This document shows, piece after piece, positions 27,991 through 41,600 of a stretch of 64,000 nt of DNA; positions within the stretch are counted from its first letter, which is position 1; the number at the start of each line of letters is the position of its first letter. The notes beneath the pieces were generated by a model that saw only the letters and a program-made list of their open reading frames with translations, made no database searches and was not told where the DNA came from. This DNA comes from Smittium mucronatum (Eukaryota > Kickxellomycota > Harpellomycetes > Harpellales > Legeriomycetaceae). The position numbers were made by a program, and so were the translations under genes. The stretch covers positions 17,826 through 81,825 of the forward strand of contig LSSL01000185.1 in assembly GCA_001953115.1 (NCBI GenBank). Direction: 5' to 3'.

Positions 27991-29090
27991 AACTTTCTAA
28001 AAAACGAGATAGGAAATCAATCTTATTAATAATGAGCGGGCTATTATTAGACCGCATTTTCGCAAGTGTAATATTGTCTCTGATGTTTGAGCGTTCTGAG
28101 ATTTTGGAGCGGAGCCAGATTCAATTGGCGGACAGAATTCTCTAGCTTTTGAGAACCAGAATGTAAAACATATTCTTTGAGTTATAATATGCATAGTAAA
28201 AAAATCAATGGTGTTTATAATCGAGATACAATTAAAAGGCAGTATAGCTATTGGCTCAAATACATCCATCGAGATAAAAAAAGCTATCGGGAACAATCTT
28301 CTGCATTTATTCGATATAGGGGTGATTGTGTGAGATTGCTAGCTATTTCAAGACCAGAGTTGGCAGCATTGATTTAGTGCCTGTGGTCTGAAAATGAATG
28401 ATTGTAGTTGGTGGCGTTCAAAAGGAGTGGATATTGAAACTAAAAAGCGTGATAGGTCTGAGCAATGTTGATATTATACATAGATGTCGATTCGCTTGAA
28501 CCGCATTGGCGGGAATGGTGTCCAAATACCAAATGCTTGGAGATAAAAATAGAAATCTCAGCAATATTTTGCATTCATTTATTTATACTCATTAGATTTC
28601 CATTGGTTTGTAGGTGATGACTGGGTGATCTTATTCAGACTAATTAAGCGCGATGTTTTTCTAGAAAAAATTATTGGTAGATTGGTGTGTTTGAATAGGG
28701 TTGGCTGCATGCAGCTAGATGGTTGGGCCAGAGCAGAAAAATTATTTATTGTCATTTCGAGTCTAACCAATGGTAAGTAATAGAGATATATTGGCGGGCG
28801 GTGTTTAGTGGGGACACAGCCATTCGGCGGCGATACACAGTTATTCCCAAACAGCTCAACGCATCTATTCCCAGGCCGTTTGGGGCAATATTCTCAAGGG
28901 CATTTGATCAAGGCTTCCCATTGCAGGAAAAGTGCGTTCGGTTGTAGATATTTGACATTCATTGACAGCCAGAAAGACAGCCAGACGGAAAAAGAAATAT
29001 ACTCAGAGGATAAAATATACTCAGATTCAGTGATGGGCATCGCATTTTCATTAGTCCATTTTTTAATCAGTCTATTTTTCAACTTATATT
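27991..29090. other. Mixed-composition transition region, no recognised gene
   Basis: GC content rises clearly compared with the desert to the left. Open frames exist at 27997-28296 (minus, 99 codons), 28177-28377 (plus, 66 codons) and 28808-29131 (plus, 107 codons). None shows a conserved motif, and the frames overlap each other. It may be the decayed remains of a gene or transposon, or the distal upstream region of the kelch gene. No function is proposed. Confidence 0.4.
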
Positions 29091-29601
29091 TCTGCTGCTT
29101 TTCTTTACTGATTCATTTTCTTATTGTTTAAAAATAATCACTGCAAAGATTTTCGCTTTCTTTGCTATTTCAACATTATTTTCTTCTCCCTGTTTGCATC
29201 TTTTTGTTTAGCTTCTAGGTACTTTATTAAGGCTACATTTTACTGTCTTCTTTCACAAGTGGATGTACTTTTATTTCTCCCCCCCCCCTCAAAAATACTG
29301 ATAGTCGATTTCTACTTTGTCTTTTTCAAAATAGGATCAAAAGGTTATTTTTCTCTGCTCTTCCTCTCAAATAGATTCTTCAAGAGTTCCCCTTCTTTTC
29401 AATAGCTTTTGTTTCTCCCAGCTACTAATTTCTCTTTGCATCTACACTTTGCTTTTATTCTTCGGTGTTGGTCGGTCCAGAGTTATAGATTCAAACTAAA
29501 CTTTTCTAATTTAATATCTATCTTCTATTCTTCTCTCTTCTTCATTTCCCCTTTTATGCCTGATTCAATCATATTTTTAGCCGGCAAAAAATACTTATAT
29601 T
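29091..29601 (+). promoter_or_regulatory. Pyrimidine-rich upstream region/leader of the kelch gene
   Basis: About 500 bp of strongly T/C-rich plus strand with many CTTC and TTTC blocks and a run of ten C at 29279-29288, directly before the start codon at 29602. CT-rich tracts upstream of starts are common in fungal promoters. The transcription start and any binding sites cannot be determined from sequence alone. Confidence 0.45.
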
Positions 29602-32600
29602 ATGCAAAGCTTTTTTAGCAAGAATAAAGCTAAAAAGCCTCTATCTATATTCTCAGATGGTTTTTCAAAGTCTCCAAAGCTGTCAAAAAAATCTTCAATA
29701 CCTGCCCCTACTACCTCTACACCTTCTATCACTCAAATTTCCGATTCTCCCCTTATATTTGGCTCTAAAATACCCCCTCCTCCCCCAAACACTTCAGATT
29801 TCCCTTCTACAGATGTTCTTCAACAGTCTTTAAATTATGCTCCAACTCAAACTAAGCCTCAAATCCCTCCCAAATTACCTGATCTCTTTAATGATCCTGA
29901 TAAACGTTCTTCCAATCGCCAATCATTAAAGTCTTCTGGGATTTGGATTGATAAAAAGATTTCTGGCTTTTTACCTTTCCCCAGGCGAGGTCTGTCCGTA
30001 GCTTCTCACGTTTCCGACATTTACTTATTTGCTGGTCGTGCCGATGGAATCCTGAAAAACGATCTTATAAAATTAGATACCAGTAATTTTCAACCCTATT
30101 TTTTGTTTTTGTTTATATCTCCCATTTTTTCTATTTTATCTAATAGATGAATTCGACTCTGCCATCGTCAAAGCAAACGGTTACACCCCCGAACCTAGAG
30201 AGGGTCATGCCTCAGCTTTTATCGGGAGAACTATGTTTGTCTTTGGTGGTGAACTTGAAGATGGACGTTGTGACGATAATCTTTATGCTTTCAACATCGG
30301 TAATGAAATGTGGTACAAAGTACCCGTCAGCGGAAAACCTTTAATCGGAAGGAAAGGTCATTCTGCCGTATCCATAAGCTCCTCCTTGTATATTTTTGGT
30401 GGGACAGTTGATGGTTACTATCTGCAGGATTTAACTGCCTTTGATGTCCGAGTTGGTATGTTGATTTCATATCTTTTTTTCCTTAAAATAAGTCTCTAAA
30501 TTCTATGCCTTCTTTTTTTAGCCGCTACTGATGGTCCCAGTTGGAATTTTATCGAAACTTTTGGTGATGTCCCTTCTCCAAGAGCTGGCCACTCTTGCAA
30601 TGCTCTCCATGGGAAGATTTACATGTAATTCCTTTTTTTTATTTTTTACTTTCTATTTTGTATTTAGTTTAATTTATCCCTTCTTAGATACGGTGGAATG
30701 AATGGTGAAGTTTGTTTTAATGATTTGTGGGTGTATACCATATCTGAGAAACGCTGGTCACAAGTTGTTTTACGCGGTGCCACTCCTCCCCCTCGATATG
30801 GCCATGCCTCATCTATAGTCGATGACTGCATTTTCATTATGGGTGGAAGGACTATGGAAGGTCAGGCAATTACTGACTTTTTTGCTTACAAAATACACAC
30901 CCAGCGCTGGTACACATTCCCTGTCCAATCTTCAAAATGGCCCCACCGTGTTGACCCAGTCCTCTCCGTATTTAAAAATAAACTCATTCTATTCTCTGGA
31001 AATGCTACTCGTTCTACGGACTCTAACGTCCTCAATCTTTTAGATACCAATAAAATCAAAATAATGCCAGATTCAAGTTCATCTAAATTGGCTTCTAAAT
31101 CCGATTCCCTTTCTTATAAACGACCTGTTGTCTCTGGGTCCGGTTTATACAACAACATTCCTGAACGCAGGAATACCGATGGCGACGTTACCAAAATAAA
31201 TCCACCTTCTGATAATCCCAATGCCAACTATTTTGGCCCCATGCCTAGTGGTGCATCTCAGTCTCATAATACTTGGAAATCCGCCAGTTTTAGCGCTGGT
31301 CATCCTCAAGGTCCAGCCGCTACTACCAGCTCTAACTTTTTTGAAAACCAACCATATATTCACAAAGGTGAATCAAATTCAACTGCTAGTTTTGCCGCTG
31401 AATATCCTCAGTCGTTTCCACATGAGCCTTTAACCTCAAATAGTACGAATATCACCTATCCCAAGATAAATGCAGAACCGATATCTGCTCCTCCTCAGAA
31501 TTTCGAATACTCTAATCGCCCTGCATTACCATTACCACCACCACCTGTTCTAAGCCCTATAAGCCCTAACCCAGAAATCGATTCTAGCCATATTTTAATT
31601 TCAGCCACGCCATCCCAAGTTATCTCAAAGAACGAAATTAGTCCTTTAAAAACTCAGAATAAAATTTTAAAGATGCCATCGCCATCACATTTTAATTCTT
31701 TTGGAAGTAGTAATAATCTTGATAAACCATCTCCCGATTTTAGTGTTGGTTATCCTCAAAGCTCTCCTCAGAGCTATAAAACTCCAGTCATCGATTTTGT
31801 CTCATCCTCAGAGAATAAGAAAGAAGAGTATAATATTTCAACTCATTTACCAAGCATTCCAGAAAAAACTGAGTCTTCTCAAACTAATTTCCTACCAACT
31901 CAAAATCAAAATTTCGACGAAGCAAATGGTTTGAATATACTTCCAAAACCAGAATTTAAAAAAGATTTTGCAACCTCGAGAAGTTTATCCCCATCTACAT
32001 TTGAAACTCAATATGAGGATGCTGTTGATTCATCAATGGTAAGCGACAGCAAAAAAATCGATTATCAGCAAGAATTTAATAATTCTAAAGCTTTAATTTT
32101 ACAAGATGTAAAAGAATCAGAGATTCTAATTAACTCCAACCCCGAAAAAAATGTCCCCCCTGCCGACGTGAGTCTTCCCAAGGAGATTAGTGGTTATAAA
32201 GATATTAATTTTTTTGAGGGAGCCAAAGCTTCTGGGGATACACATGTTTCCAGAGAGACAAATAGTTTAGGAGAACTAGAGTTTTCCAAGAAACCGAGTA
32301 CATCTATTGATATAAAATCATCTGAAGATTCGAGTTCTTCCAGGGATGTAAATATTCCCAAAGAATTGAAAAATAATCCAGATGTAAATATACCCAGGGA
32401 ATTGAATTCTTCCAGAGATTTGAATGTTTCTAAAGATCCAAACACTTCCAGAGATTTATATGTTTCTAAAGAATTAACTTCTTCTAGAGACATGGATTTT
32501 TCTAAAGAGTTGAATGGTTCTCTTGACTTTAGAAAGCCCGAAGGTCGTGATTCCCCTTCCAATCCTCCTATCAAGGATAAAAGATTGACAATTCAATTGC

Positions 32601-34642
32601 GAAATCGCATGTCTCAGTTTAATCTTGAAGAAGAAGGAAGGGCTGGGAAAGCGATTCCACCAGCTGATAATCGAAGTTCACTAATTGTCGATACTGGGTC
32701 AAAAGCAAACGACGAAGTTCCTTCTATTAGCGAGTCGGCTACTTCTTTGAATGCTGGAATGGTCTCTAGTAATTCCGAGCCGAAAAGTACTGATATTTCG
32801 GAAATCTCACGAGTTGTTAGTACCACAAACCAGCACCTCAATCTTGAGGATCAAATGAGTCCTATAATCGGGTTCTCTACAGTATACAACCAATCTTCAG
32901 GTAGTAAAGACGATGTGTGGGCTAAACTGGAGACCAAGTATGGACTAACAGATGAATCTGTCAACCAGGATGAATATTCTAAGCTTGAAAAGAAACAAAC
33001 TGGTGAGAGTGTTAACACAGAAAAGCTAGCATCTTTGGTGGTGGCCTTAAGAAAGGAGCTTGATGGGACTAAATTGCTTTTGGCCCAATCTTTACGATCT
33101 GCAGTTGATAGGATTAATGACGCAGAAAAGGGTCGTAGGGCAGCATTACAAGAAGCAATTTATTTAAAAACAAAAGCCAGCGCTTTAGCAAGTGGAAATG
33201 CTGAATTGTTGATGAGAGTTAACGCTCAGCGCACATCGGATTTGGAACGACAATTAGCAAACACTATTAATGAAAATGATGCGCTACGTAACCAAATGAG
33301 TGAATCTACGTTAATTTTAAAACGAACACAAGAACGTCTTTCTGAGTACCAATTGGATTCTGAAGCGAGTCGGCAACAACTACGACATATGGAACGGATG
33401 TATCAAATTCAAAGTGCGTCAATGACCAGCTTAAATACATCTGATGAGTCCAAATTAGACAAAAATGATGAACCACAATTAAACAAAAATCTCGATGAAG
33501 TGATATCACTAAGGGCTGAGATTACTAAACTTCAAACTAATGAACAGGGTCTGTTGCTGGACATTGAGAATGCATTAAGAGCATCTTCTGCAGCCAGCGA
33601 TAGGAGTGATAAACTGCAGCAGATGCTGGACAGATCAGTCAAAGAAAACGAGCAATTGGAGGCTGAGATGATGAAACTTGTGAGCGAGTTAGAAAGCGAA
33701 CGAAGTGTAAATAGCAGGCTGAAGTTGCGGGTTGACCAAACAGAAAATTTGCTGGTGGATTTAAGGCAACAAGTTAGCGCACTACAAAATTTGAAGAGTA
33801 ATCCGGCTGTGTCAAATGGAATATCCTCTTTGAAGCTAGGATCATTATCGACCGGGTCGTTGCATAGCAATAATGCTCTGATAGCGGAAATGCAATCAGC
33901 ATTTTTAAGCACTCAAAAGCAATGGGCCCAAGCGAGAGATGACCTCATGACCCAAAGACAAATGCTTAGAAATTCCGATGAAAGGAGACAGGATGCAGAG
34001 TCCAAATTGGTGTCTAAGGAAAGACAGTTGGAGAATGCTCTTGCGAGACTCGATGCATTTACCAAACTGGTAGAAAATTTGGATTCTAAGCGGAGAAATC
34101 GTGCGCGGTCATTGGGGTCGATTCGCAGCTCGCCCTTCTCTAATGGTTCAGGTAATGTAAAAGCACGGGGGAATACAATGTCAGGCGCCTATAAGGGGTT
34201 GTACAACTATAGCGACTTTGCAGCCAGTTCCACTGTCAAAGGATTGTACAACAATGTAACTGAGCTTTCAGGGGGTTCAAAGGAATTGCTAAATGAAGGG
34301 GATTCAGAAGCAAATGGGTTTTATCACGAGTCAGCTAGTTCTCGCGATGATCAAACAATCCAAAAAACAAGCTTAGAGCTGAGCAATAGTAAAATTGTTA
34401 ATGGAACAATAACTTCATCAGAATACTACATAGATTCCGACAATTCATCTTTAATTTCACCCAGCAAGGGTTTTCATGAATCAGCAGCTCCTGATGGGTC
34501 TATTATCGATCAGACTAATGGCGATTCAGCCACTAGGAGTGGACCAACTGCTGACGAATCATTGCTAAGCGATGACAATACGGTGTCGATCATGCTGTCT
34601 ACCCTCCACCAATTACAAAAGCCGTATCCCGAATCAACATAA
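29602..34642 (+). CDS. Tea1/Kel1-type kelch-repeat and coiled-coil cell-polarity protein
   Basis: Four exons: 29602-30082, 30147-30455, 30522-30624, 30688-34642; introns 64, 66 and 63 bp; about 1615 residues, longer than fission yeast Tea1 (about 1150). Residues ~115-400 form a kelch propeller with repeated PxPRxGH and xxFGG/MGG motifs, for example TPEPREGHASAFIG, MFVFGGE, LYIFGGT, PSPRAGHSCN, PPPRYGHASSI and FIMGGR. A long Ser/Pro-rich linker follows (PPPPP at the N-terminus, LPLPPPP around residue 580), with a 12-residue tandem repeat at 848-919. Residues ~1070-1430 are a predicted coiled coil, rich in heptads of L with E, K, Q and R. The family links microtubule plus ends or cell tips to polarised growth and actin organisation. 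It lies 220 bp upstream of PEX1 on the same strand. The start is the first ATG of the open exon. Confidence 0.88.
32336..32551 (+). repeat. Coding tandem repeat: six 12-residue SSRDxNxSKELN units
   Basis: Six in-register 36-bp units at residues 848-919 of the kelch protein: SSRDVNIPKELK, NNPDVNIPRELN, SSRDLNVSKDPN, TSRDLYVSKELT, SSRDMDFSKELN and a degenerate GSLDFRKPEGRD. The units alternate Ser/Arg/Asp with Lys/Glu/Leu. Looser relatives may lie just upstream (SRETNS, then LEFSKKP). The function is unknown; they may be docking or phosphorylation repeats. Confidence 0.9.
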
Positions 34643-34862
34643 TTTTTGCAAACTTTGTATTTTAGACGTTTATAGTATGTGAATTGTAAATACTAATCAT
34701 TATCTCGAGTATCAGATATCTATCTAGTCTGATAAAAATAACATTTATTTTTAATTTAGAGCCATTTTTTTGTATTATTTTGAACCGGGTAAAAAAAAAC
34801 ATTATAAAGAGGGGGTTCTTTTTCCCTAAAAGTCATAATTATTTTTAGGAAAAGAAAGAGAG
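34643..34862 (+). promoter_or_regulatory. Short intergenic region between the kelch gene and PEX1
   Basis: It holds 220 bp containing both the 3' end signals of the kelch gene and the PEX1 promoter. A GATAAAAATAAC segment near 34730 could act in polyadenylation. A purine-rich AGGAAAAGAAAGAGAG lies just before the PEX1 ATG. No specific regulator is recognised. Confidence 0.4.
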
Positions 34863-37800
34863 ATGTCTACTTTAAAGGTTGTTTTGAGTAATTTAAGGAG
34901 TTGCAATGTCAACATTCCCCTTCAGTATGCTGAGATATTTGAGTCCACTTTTGGCTTTAGAGTAGGTGTTCAATTTTTTTCATCTTATGTTTTATTTTTC
35001 ATATGCACTTCGATTTGTAATTAGAGTTGTGCAGTTTTGAAAGTGACGAGCTTAAAAGGTGGCTTTAGTAAAAATGTCGGATGGGCTGGTGGCATAACCC
35101 TCGTTCAGGAAAGCAATATACATATCCCTGGTTCTGAGAGCTCTGCCTTGAATTCGATTCAGATAGATTTGGATTTCGCCAAGATCCTGGGTTTGGATCA
35201 AGACGATGAGGTAGGATTTTTTTATACATTATTTTTTTAAAAAAAGCATTTGGCTATATATACCTCACTCAAACACACTTTTTATCTTTATCTTTATTTT
35301 TTTTAAAAAAATGAAAATAATTCATGTAATAGGTATCGATAGAATACGTACCCAATGCTGATAAATGCGTTTCGGTTGAAATGATTCCCGAAAACTCTGA
35401 TGATTGGGAAATAATTGTATTGAATTCCCTTCCACTATATTTATGGATTCTAAAATGTATACCTTTAACTTCATTTGTTTTAAAAAAACTCCCTGCTTTT
35501 TTTTTAGGAGCTAAATGCTGAAAAAGTGGAAACAAATCTTCTTTTCCAGACCCGAGTAGTATCAGAAGATGTACCAATATTGTTTTGGATCAACGAATCC
35601 ACTAAAATAAAACTTCTTCCAAAATGTTTGGTTCCTAACTGCGAGGTGTTACTTTTGGATAATGACACTGAACTGCTGATCGCTCCTAAACCCAGAGAAT
35701 CGGTAAAGCCAAAAATGATTTATGATGATTCAGTACCAATTAAGACAATACCCAATATATCCCTGTTACGAATTGCCACTTCTAAATCTTGTGATTTGTT
35801 TCGAGGTTCCATCAACTCAACAGTATATGAAAAAATGATTGAGTCGTCTTCTAAAGAGGACAATTCTCCGGACATTCCTGTCACTATTACTTTACTTGGG
35901 ATTCATGATAAATCTTCCAAACTCGATGAGAATAAAAATCATAAAAATTCTTCTCTACAAGAAAAAAAGATAGAGTACCCAATCAGAGTCAGTATATTTA
36001 CTGCATCCTCTAGCTCTGTTGCACCTGGTATCATACTTTTAAACTCTACATTTTGCAAAGTAAATAACTTATCTGCCGGTCAATTGGTTCGAGTTCAAAA
36101 GTGCATTTCAACATCATCAATAAATGACATTAGTGTAACAGTCAACTTTCACTTGCCCGATTCTTTTTCTATAGCAGATTTCAATCCAGAAAATGTGTTT
36201 CTTGATGCCCTTTCAACCAATATACCAAATATCATTATTTCAGATGGCTTGAATCTTCCAATTCTTGACTCCGTTCAAACAGTCCGTTCAAATCCCAAGG
36301 ATGATAGGTTAGATATTATTACTATCCCTAAAAGAATTACGTTTTCCATGGGTAAAAAAAATTCAATTTCTTTAAAATCATCCGATCTCCAAAGTGAAAA
36401 ATCATCAATTACGTCTTTTTCTTCCATAATCATTGACTCGTCTAAAATTTCTGATCAAATTGACTCTTTTAAATTCAAAATTTCGAATCCCTTACCCGAT
36501 AGTAATACCATGTGGCCTCTTGTTGGCATCGATTCCTTTTTGGAAAATGTTCAATCTGATGTTGAAGATTTGTTGATATCTTCTAGGGATGGTTTAATCA
36601 CCGGGGTTTTGCTTACTGGTAGCAGAGGCTCTGGAAAAACTAGAATATTGAACCATATAATCTCTGTTTCTTCTCAATTCCCGATCTTGACTTTTTGTAA
36701 ATATGTTTCGTGCTCTTACCTTGCTGCTATTCCAAAGAAGTCAGAACTCTCCAGTTTTATGGAATCCATAGTAGACGAATGCTGCAGAAACGCCCCTTTC
36801 CTATTAGTTCTTGATGATCTAGATTTATTGTTCCCTTCAACTGATAATAATTCTACAAACAACAATTCCATTGATGTTCTACAAAAACTGTCTATTCTAG
36901 CACATAATGAATACAATACTTGCGGCTCCGTAATTGCTACTTCCAAATCTCGCGAATCAATCGATCAATCATTGTTTGATTATGGGGTTATTGACGTAGT
37001 CCAAGAAATTCCCAAGCTCGATAAAAAACAAAGGGAGCTTGTCCTTTCTATTGTGGCTGCCCATAGCCCAACTAATGTTGCACCAAATATAAACTATTCA
37101 ATTCTCTCATATCTTACTGATGGATACACTCCATCTGACATTGAATCTTTAATTAGCCGTGCCACCCATGAGGCTGCTATCAGAACTATAGATGAATCAA
37201 TTAACTCCTCCCAAAACTCATCAAATCCAACAGACGTCGATAAAGTAACAACTATAATTAAGCAGATCGATATTGAGCGCGCTATTTCTGGATTCGTTCC
37301 ATTGCAATTGCGTGGAATAACTCTTAACAAATCATCTGTCAACTGGGATGATATCGGCGGGCTACAAGAGACAAAACGCCAGCTTCTGGAAACTCTTGAG
37401 CTACCTACTAAGTACGCTGCTCTGTTTTCTCCTTCATCTGGCTCTAGTGGTCTTAGACTTCGTTCTGGAATCCTATTGTATGGTCATCCTGGCTGTGGAA
37501 AAACTATGCTTGCGTCCGCTATTGCCTCGCAATGTGGTCTCAATTTCATTTCCGTAAAGGGTCCTGAGCTGTTAAACAAGTACATTGGTCAATCCGAGCA
37601 ATCTGTGCGTGATGTCTTTTCTAGAGCCAAGTCAGCAAAACCTTCTATACTCTTCTTTGATGAGTTCGATTCCATAGCACCTCGACGTGGTCATGACAAT
37701 ACTGGTGTCACCGATCGAGTGGTAAATCAGTTTCTCACTGAAATGGACGGAGCTGAGGGCCTTGATGGTGTTTACGTCCTAGCTGCTACTAGCAGGCCCG

Positions 37801-38471
37801 ATCTCATAGATCCCGCTCTTCTTCGTCCGGGAAGACTCGACAAGTCATTGATTTGTAATCTTCCTGTTTTATCTAGTGAGCGTCTCGATATTCTCCGAAA
37901 ACACGCATCAAAGATGAATATTTCTAGTGATGTTGATTTATCAGTATATGCCGATAAAACCCTGGGGTTTTCTAGTGCTGATTTACAAGGGTTCTTGTAC
38001 AACGCCTTCCTCGAATCTGTCAATGACGTATCTAAAAATCTTTCTAATGCCACCGATATCCCAGAAAGTAATTTAGACGATGATCATCCAGTAAATTACA
38101 CTTACTTGACCAATCCTCTATCTGGCTCTTCTCAAGAACCAAAACTCGCTCGGGTCTTAAAAACCTTATCAAATAATAGCGCCAATGAAGCTAAAAACGG
38201 ACTCGCATCATCCTCCCTTTCGTCACTACCATTAATAAAAAAAAATCATTTGGATCTTGCTTTGGAAACATCCAGCCCCTCTCTCAACCAGTCTGAAAGG
38301 AACAAATTTGACAAAATGTAAAACAATTCTTTTTTGAGTTTTTTTTTTTTTTTTTCAATCCGATCTAAAACAAAATTTTATTTATTTATTTTTAGATATG
38401 ATGATTTTATCGGAATCCGAGACGGGACTAAGAAACCTGATGTGACTTCTCAAAGAGCAACTTTATGCTAG
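34863..38471 (+). CDS. PEX1: Peroxisome biogenesis AAA+ ATPase Pex1
   Basis: Five exons: 34863-34961, 35025-35210, 35333-35416, 35508-38317, 38396-38471; introns 63, 122, 91 and 78 bp; about 1084 residues. With Pex6 it forms the hexameric motor that extracts ubiquitinated Pex5 receptor from the peroxisomal membrane. The N-terminal domain shows NIPLQYAEIFES, then NVGWAGG and VSIEYVP. The degenerate D1 ATPase has Walker A GSRGSGKT near residue 494 and FLLVLDDLDLLF near 553. The conserved D2 has GHPGCGKTML near 782, ILFFDEFDSIAPRRG near 838, and the second-region-of-homology arginines in LLRPGRLD. The open frame of the fourth exon runs into a false stop right after the last donor. The true C-terminus comes from a 25-codon exon reading IYDDFIGIRDG and ending ATLC, like the family ending. 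Confidence 0.96.
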
Positions 38472-38646
38472 AGATATTCACACTATAAATTTCTTTTTTA
38501 TCTTTATTTTTATGGTACATACTCATATAGAATCTACCAACATAATTTTTTTATTTAGATGAGACTCAATTTAATATAAAAGGTTATAAAATATTTTCAA
38601 AGAGATCTATTTCTTTATTTTTTATTTTGAATCTTTTAAAAACGAT
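38472..38646. terminator. Shared 3' region between convergent PEX1 and SIN1 genes
   Basis: Only 175 bp separate the PEX1 stop from the SIN1 stop on the other strand. The sequence is T- and A-rich with no coding potential. Both polyadenylation sites must lie here or inside the neighbouring gene. Confidence 0.45.
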
Positions 38647-41600
38647 TCAGGATGAATCAAGTGAATTAAAGAGCCTTAGGCGTTCAATTAGTAACAGTAT
38701 TTCATTTGCTTCAGCAGCACTTAATGCTTCAATATCGTACGTCTTTTTTTTCGTACCTCCGCCATCAACCAGTTTGAATTTCTTAGAATGCTTTGATTTT
38801 TTTACTGTTACATTTAGGATTGGTATAGTGACAGTATTAGAAACATCAGATCGCTGTTGATCAACCGGTATCATAGCAATAAACTTTTCATCAATGACAA
38901 GAGTTTGTTGATATTTGCTAAATAGCTGCATTTTTCTAATAACTGAAAATGTGCGATGAAAAGACATTCCATTTTGCTGCTGAATTGGGTTCCCGAAATC
39001 AGCTTTGATTAAGTGTATTGGCAGTAGGCATAAATCCACCATTGGACCCAAGCTGTGTATGCTAGTAGAGGGATCCAAGTACTGAGTAGGGTTTTTTGAA
39101 TCGGTTAAACTGTAGCTACGAGCAGAATATCCAAACTTTTTGCAAAGTATTAGCAAGACATCGTAAACTGACTGATTGACTTTGATTTGAACCGTTGTGC
39201 TGTTTATTAACTGGGCATTGGAGTTACTATCAGAAGCAAAGGTTGAATCTGTGTCGTGCCAAAAGAATACTTTTACGAGTCGTACAATTCCTTCCTGATT
39301 GGTTATTTTACCCATCGCCAAATCGTCCATTTTGGAAGGGCTCGTTATGACACCTTCTCTTTTTTCAGAAAAGGATTTTCGTAAGTATGCATCGCTGGAC
39401 TCAGAAAATTTAATCGATCCGATTGTGAATAGCCTGTTGCTTTTTTGTGCAGATTTGGTGATCGGTGCATTAGTAGCAAAGTTGTTATTCTGAGATAAAT
39501 TTCCTGGATTGCTTGAGGTTTGTTCGCTTTTCTCTTTGGCCAGCTTGTTAGATTCAACTATAAAAAAAAGGGAACATATAAGTAAAAAAAAAGATTCAAA
39601 AGTTATATATAATGTGATACGAAAAGATAAAAAGTATACCTTCAGTTTGGGAGGCCAAGCAAAGGGCGAAATCAGTTGAACCAAACTTGGAAATTGCCTG
39701 AGATCTATCTAAAACTGGAAAATCATAATCAATCTCACCATCAGGTTCAGCCAAGCGCATCGTCCAATAAACCACACTCATAAGTTTTTCATCTAGTAAA
39801 CTTTGAGATTGGGCCTTCTCCAAATATTGGTACAGAACGTGACCAATAGTTTGTTCGGTAGAAATTGTATTGTTCACAGAAATGGTAAGCGATTTTAAAT
39901 TCATATTTTCTGTTTTTATGCACAGATCAGCAGGCAAAAAAACGACAAATTTTTTGGCTGCGTTGCCTGCCATATAATACTTGGAATAATCAGCTTGAAA
40001 AGGGTTTTTATTGTCACTTTTGTCCTTAAATAGTAATGAAAGGCCAGAGGGTGTATCGATTTTAGAGCTGGTTGGGATACTTACCCTGGAGTTTTTTCCA
40101 AGAAGTGGTAATGTCAATCTATTGTCAATTATAATAGAGGTGGGTTTTTCAGGTGTAGGGTGATTGGTATCGAATATATCTTCAACAATAGAAACATTGG
40201 GAAATAAACTTAAAGATCTAGAAGTCTTATTGGGAACATCGAAAAGATTTATATAGTCGGTAGAAAGCAAAGGAACAACTGAATTAAAACTAGAGGAGCG
40301 TTTTTTTACACTGGGGTGGTTTAAAACCAAATGCGAGTTGGTATTTAAAAGAAATTCTATTGCTTTTTTGGATTCTGATGTGGATTCCAGGTTAGTAATA
40401 GTTTCACCAAGTTTCCAAGAGTCCAAATAGCTTAATCCACTTTCGTCATTAAGTTCATAATCACTATCACTTTCTACGGAGCTAAATAAAACAGATATTG
40501 GGCGGATAGCAGCTATTGTTCCTCTTTTAGGAGCATCAAATCTCATACTTAATGGTCTTCTGGATTTATAGGAATTGGCAAAAGGTCTTCTGGGTTTAGC
40601 TCTCATTTTATTTCTAGAAATAGAAAAATTTTGTGACGCATTTGTTTCGAGGTGATCGGGGTCCATGATAAGATTTAAAATATCTGCATTAGATGTTCCA
40701 TAATAGGATGGAATATCTTTGCTAGTCTTTCTTAATTCAATAATATTAGAACTCTGATTTAATCTAGATCCATCAATATGAAGTGTTTTTGAATCTTTTG
40801 AGTTCTGATTTCTAAGATTAACTTGATCTTCATGGATGTTGCTGGGGATTTTCGATAGGAATTCAAGATTATCTTCAGAATGATTTGCTGAAGGAAAAGT
40901 CAAACTTCTTCTATATTTTGCACTAGTATTAGCTTCAATATTAGAAAAGTCGTTTTCAGAGATATCGAAATCTTGATGAGGATTTTGTTTTTTATTAGGA
41001 ACATCTTTTGGATCCTTGTTTTGCGTATTGAGATGAGAAAGAGGGATTCCAACGGTGTGGATGAGACTAGAAGATCTTTTAGTTTTCTGTTGTGATAAAT
41101 CTTGCAAATAAACATTTGATTCGAATAGAGGAGATAATTTGGAATTAAAACCTAAATTCTGGGTAGTTTTTGATGTATAGCCTCTCGAATAAAGGTTTTT
41201 TGCTCCATTAAGATTCTTGTTCGAAATGCTAATTTCCACGTACTCATCATTATCGAGATATTTTTCAGATATAACGCTCTTTTGATTAACAGGAATGTGG
41301 TAATTGTTGAAGCTTTTAGTTTTTTTGATTAACTTTGTTGGATTTGTTGCCATTTTTACATTTCTTGGAGGCTTTATTGCTGAAGTATCATTTTTACTAT
41401 TAATATTTCCCTTCTCAGATCCAATATTATTTTTAATGTTATTAAGGTTTAACAAATCGAAATGTTTTATTATTTCGGGATTAGTTTTAGGAATATTATT
41501 ATTAGAATCTAAAACGGAAATTGCAGGAATAGGGCCCATTCTTTTTGGGGTTAAAACGTTTTGACCGTTTCTTTGTTTAATCTGAGACATAGCCGAGACA

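Noticed and set aside
32194..32574. 126-codon minus-strand frame in the kelch gene
   Set aside because: It is the mirror of the SSRDxNxSKELN tandem repeat on the coding strand; its repetitive text is a by-product.
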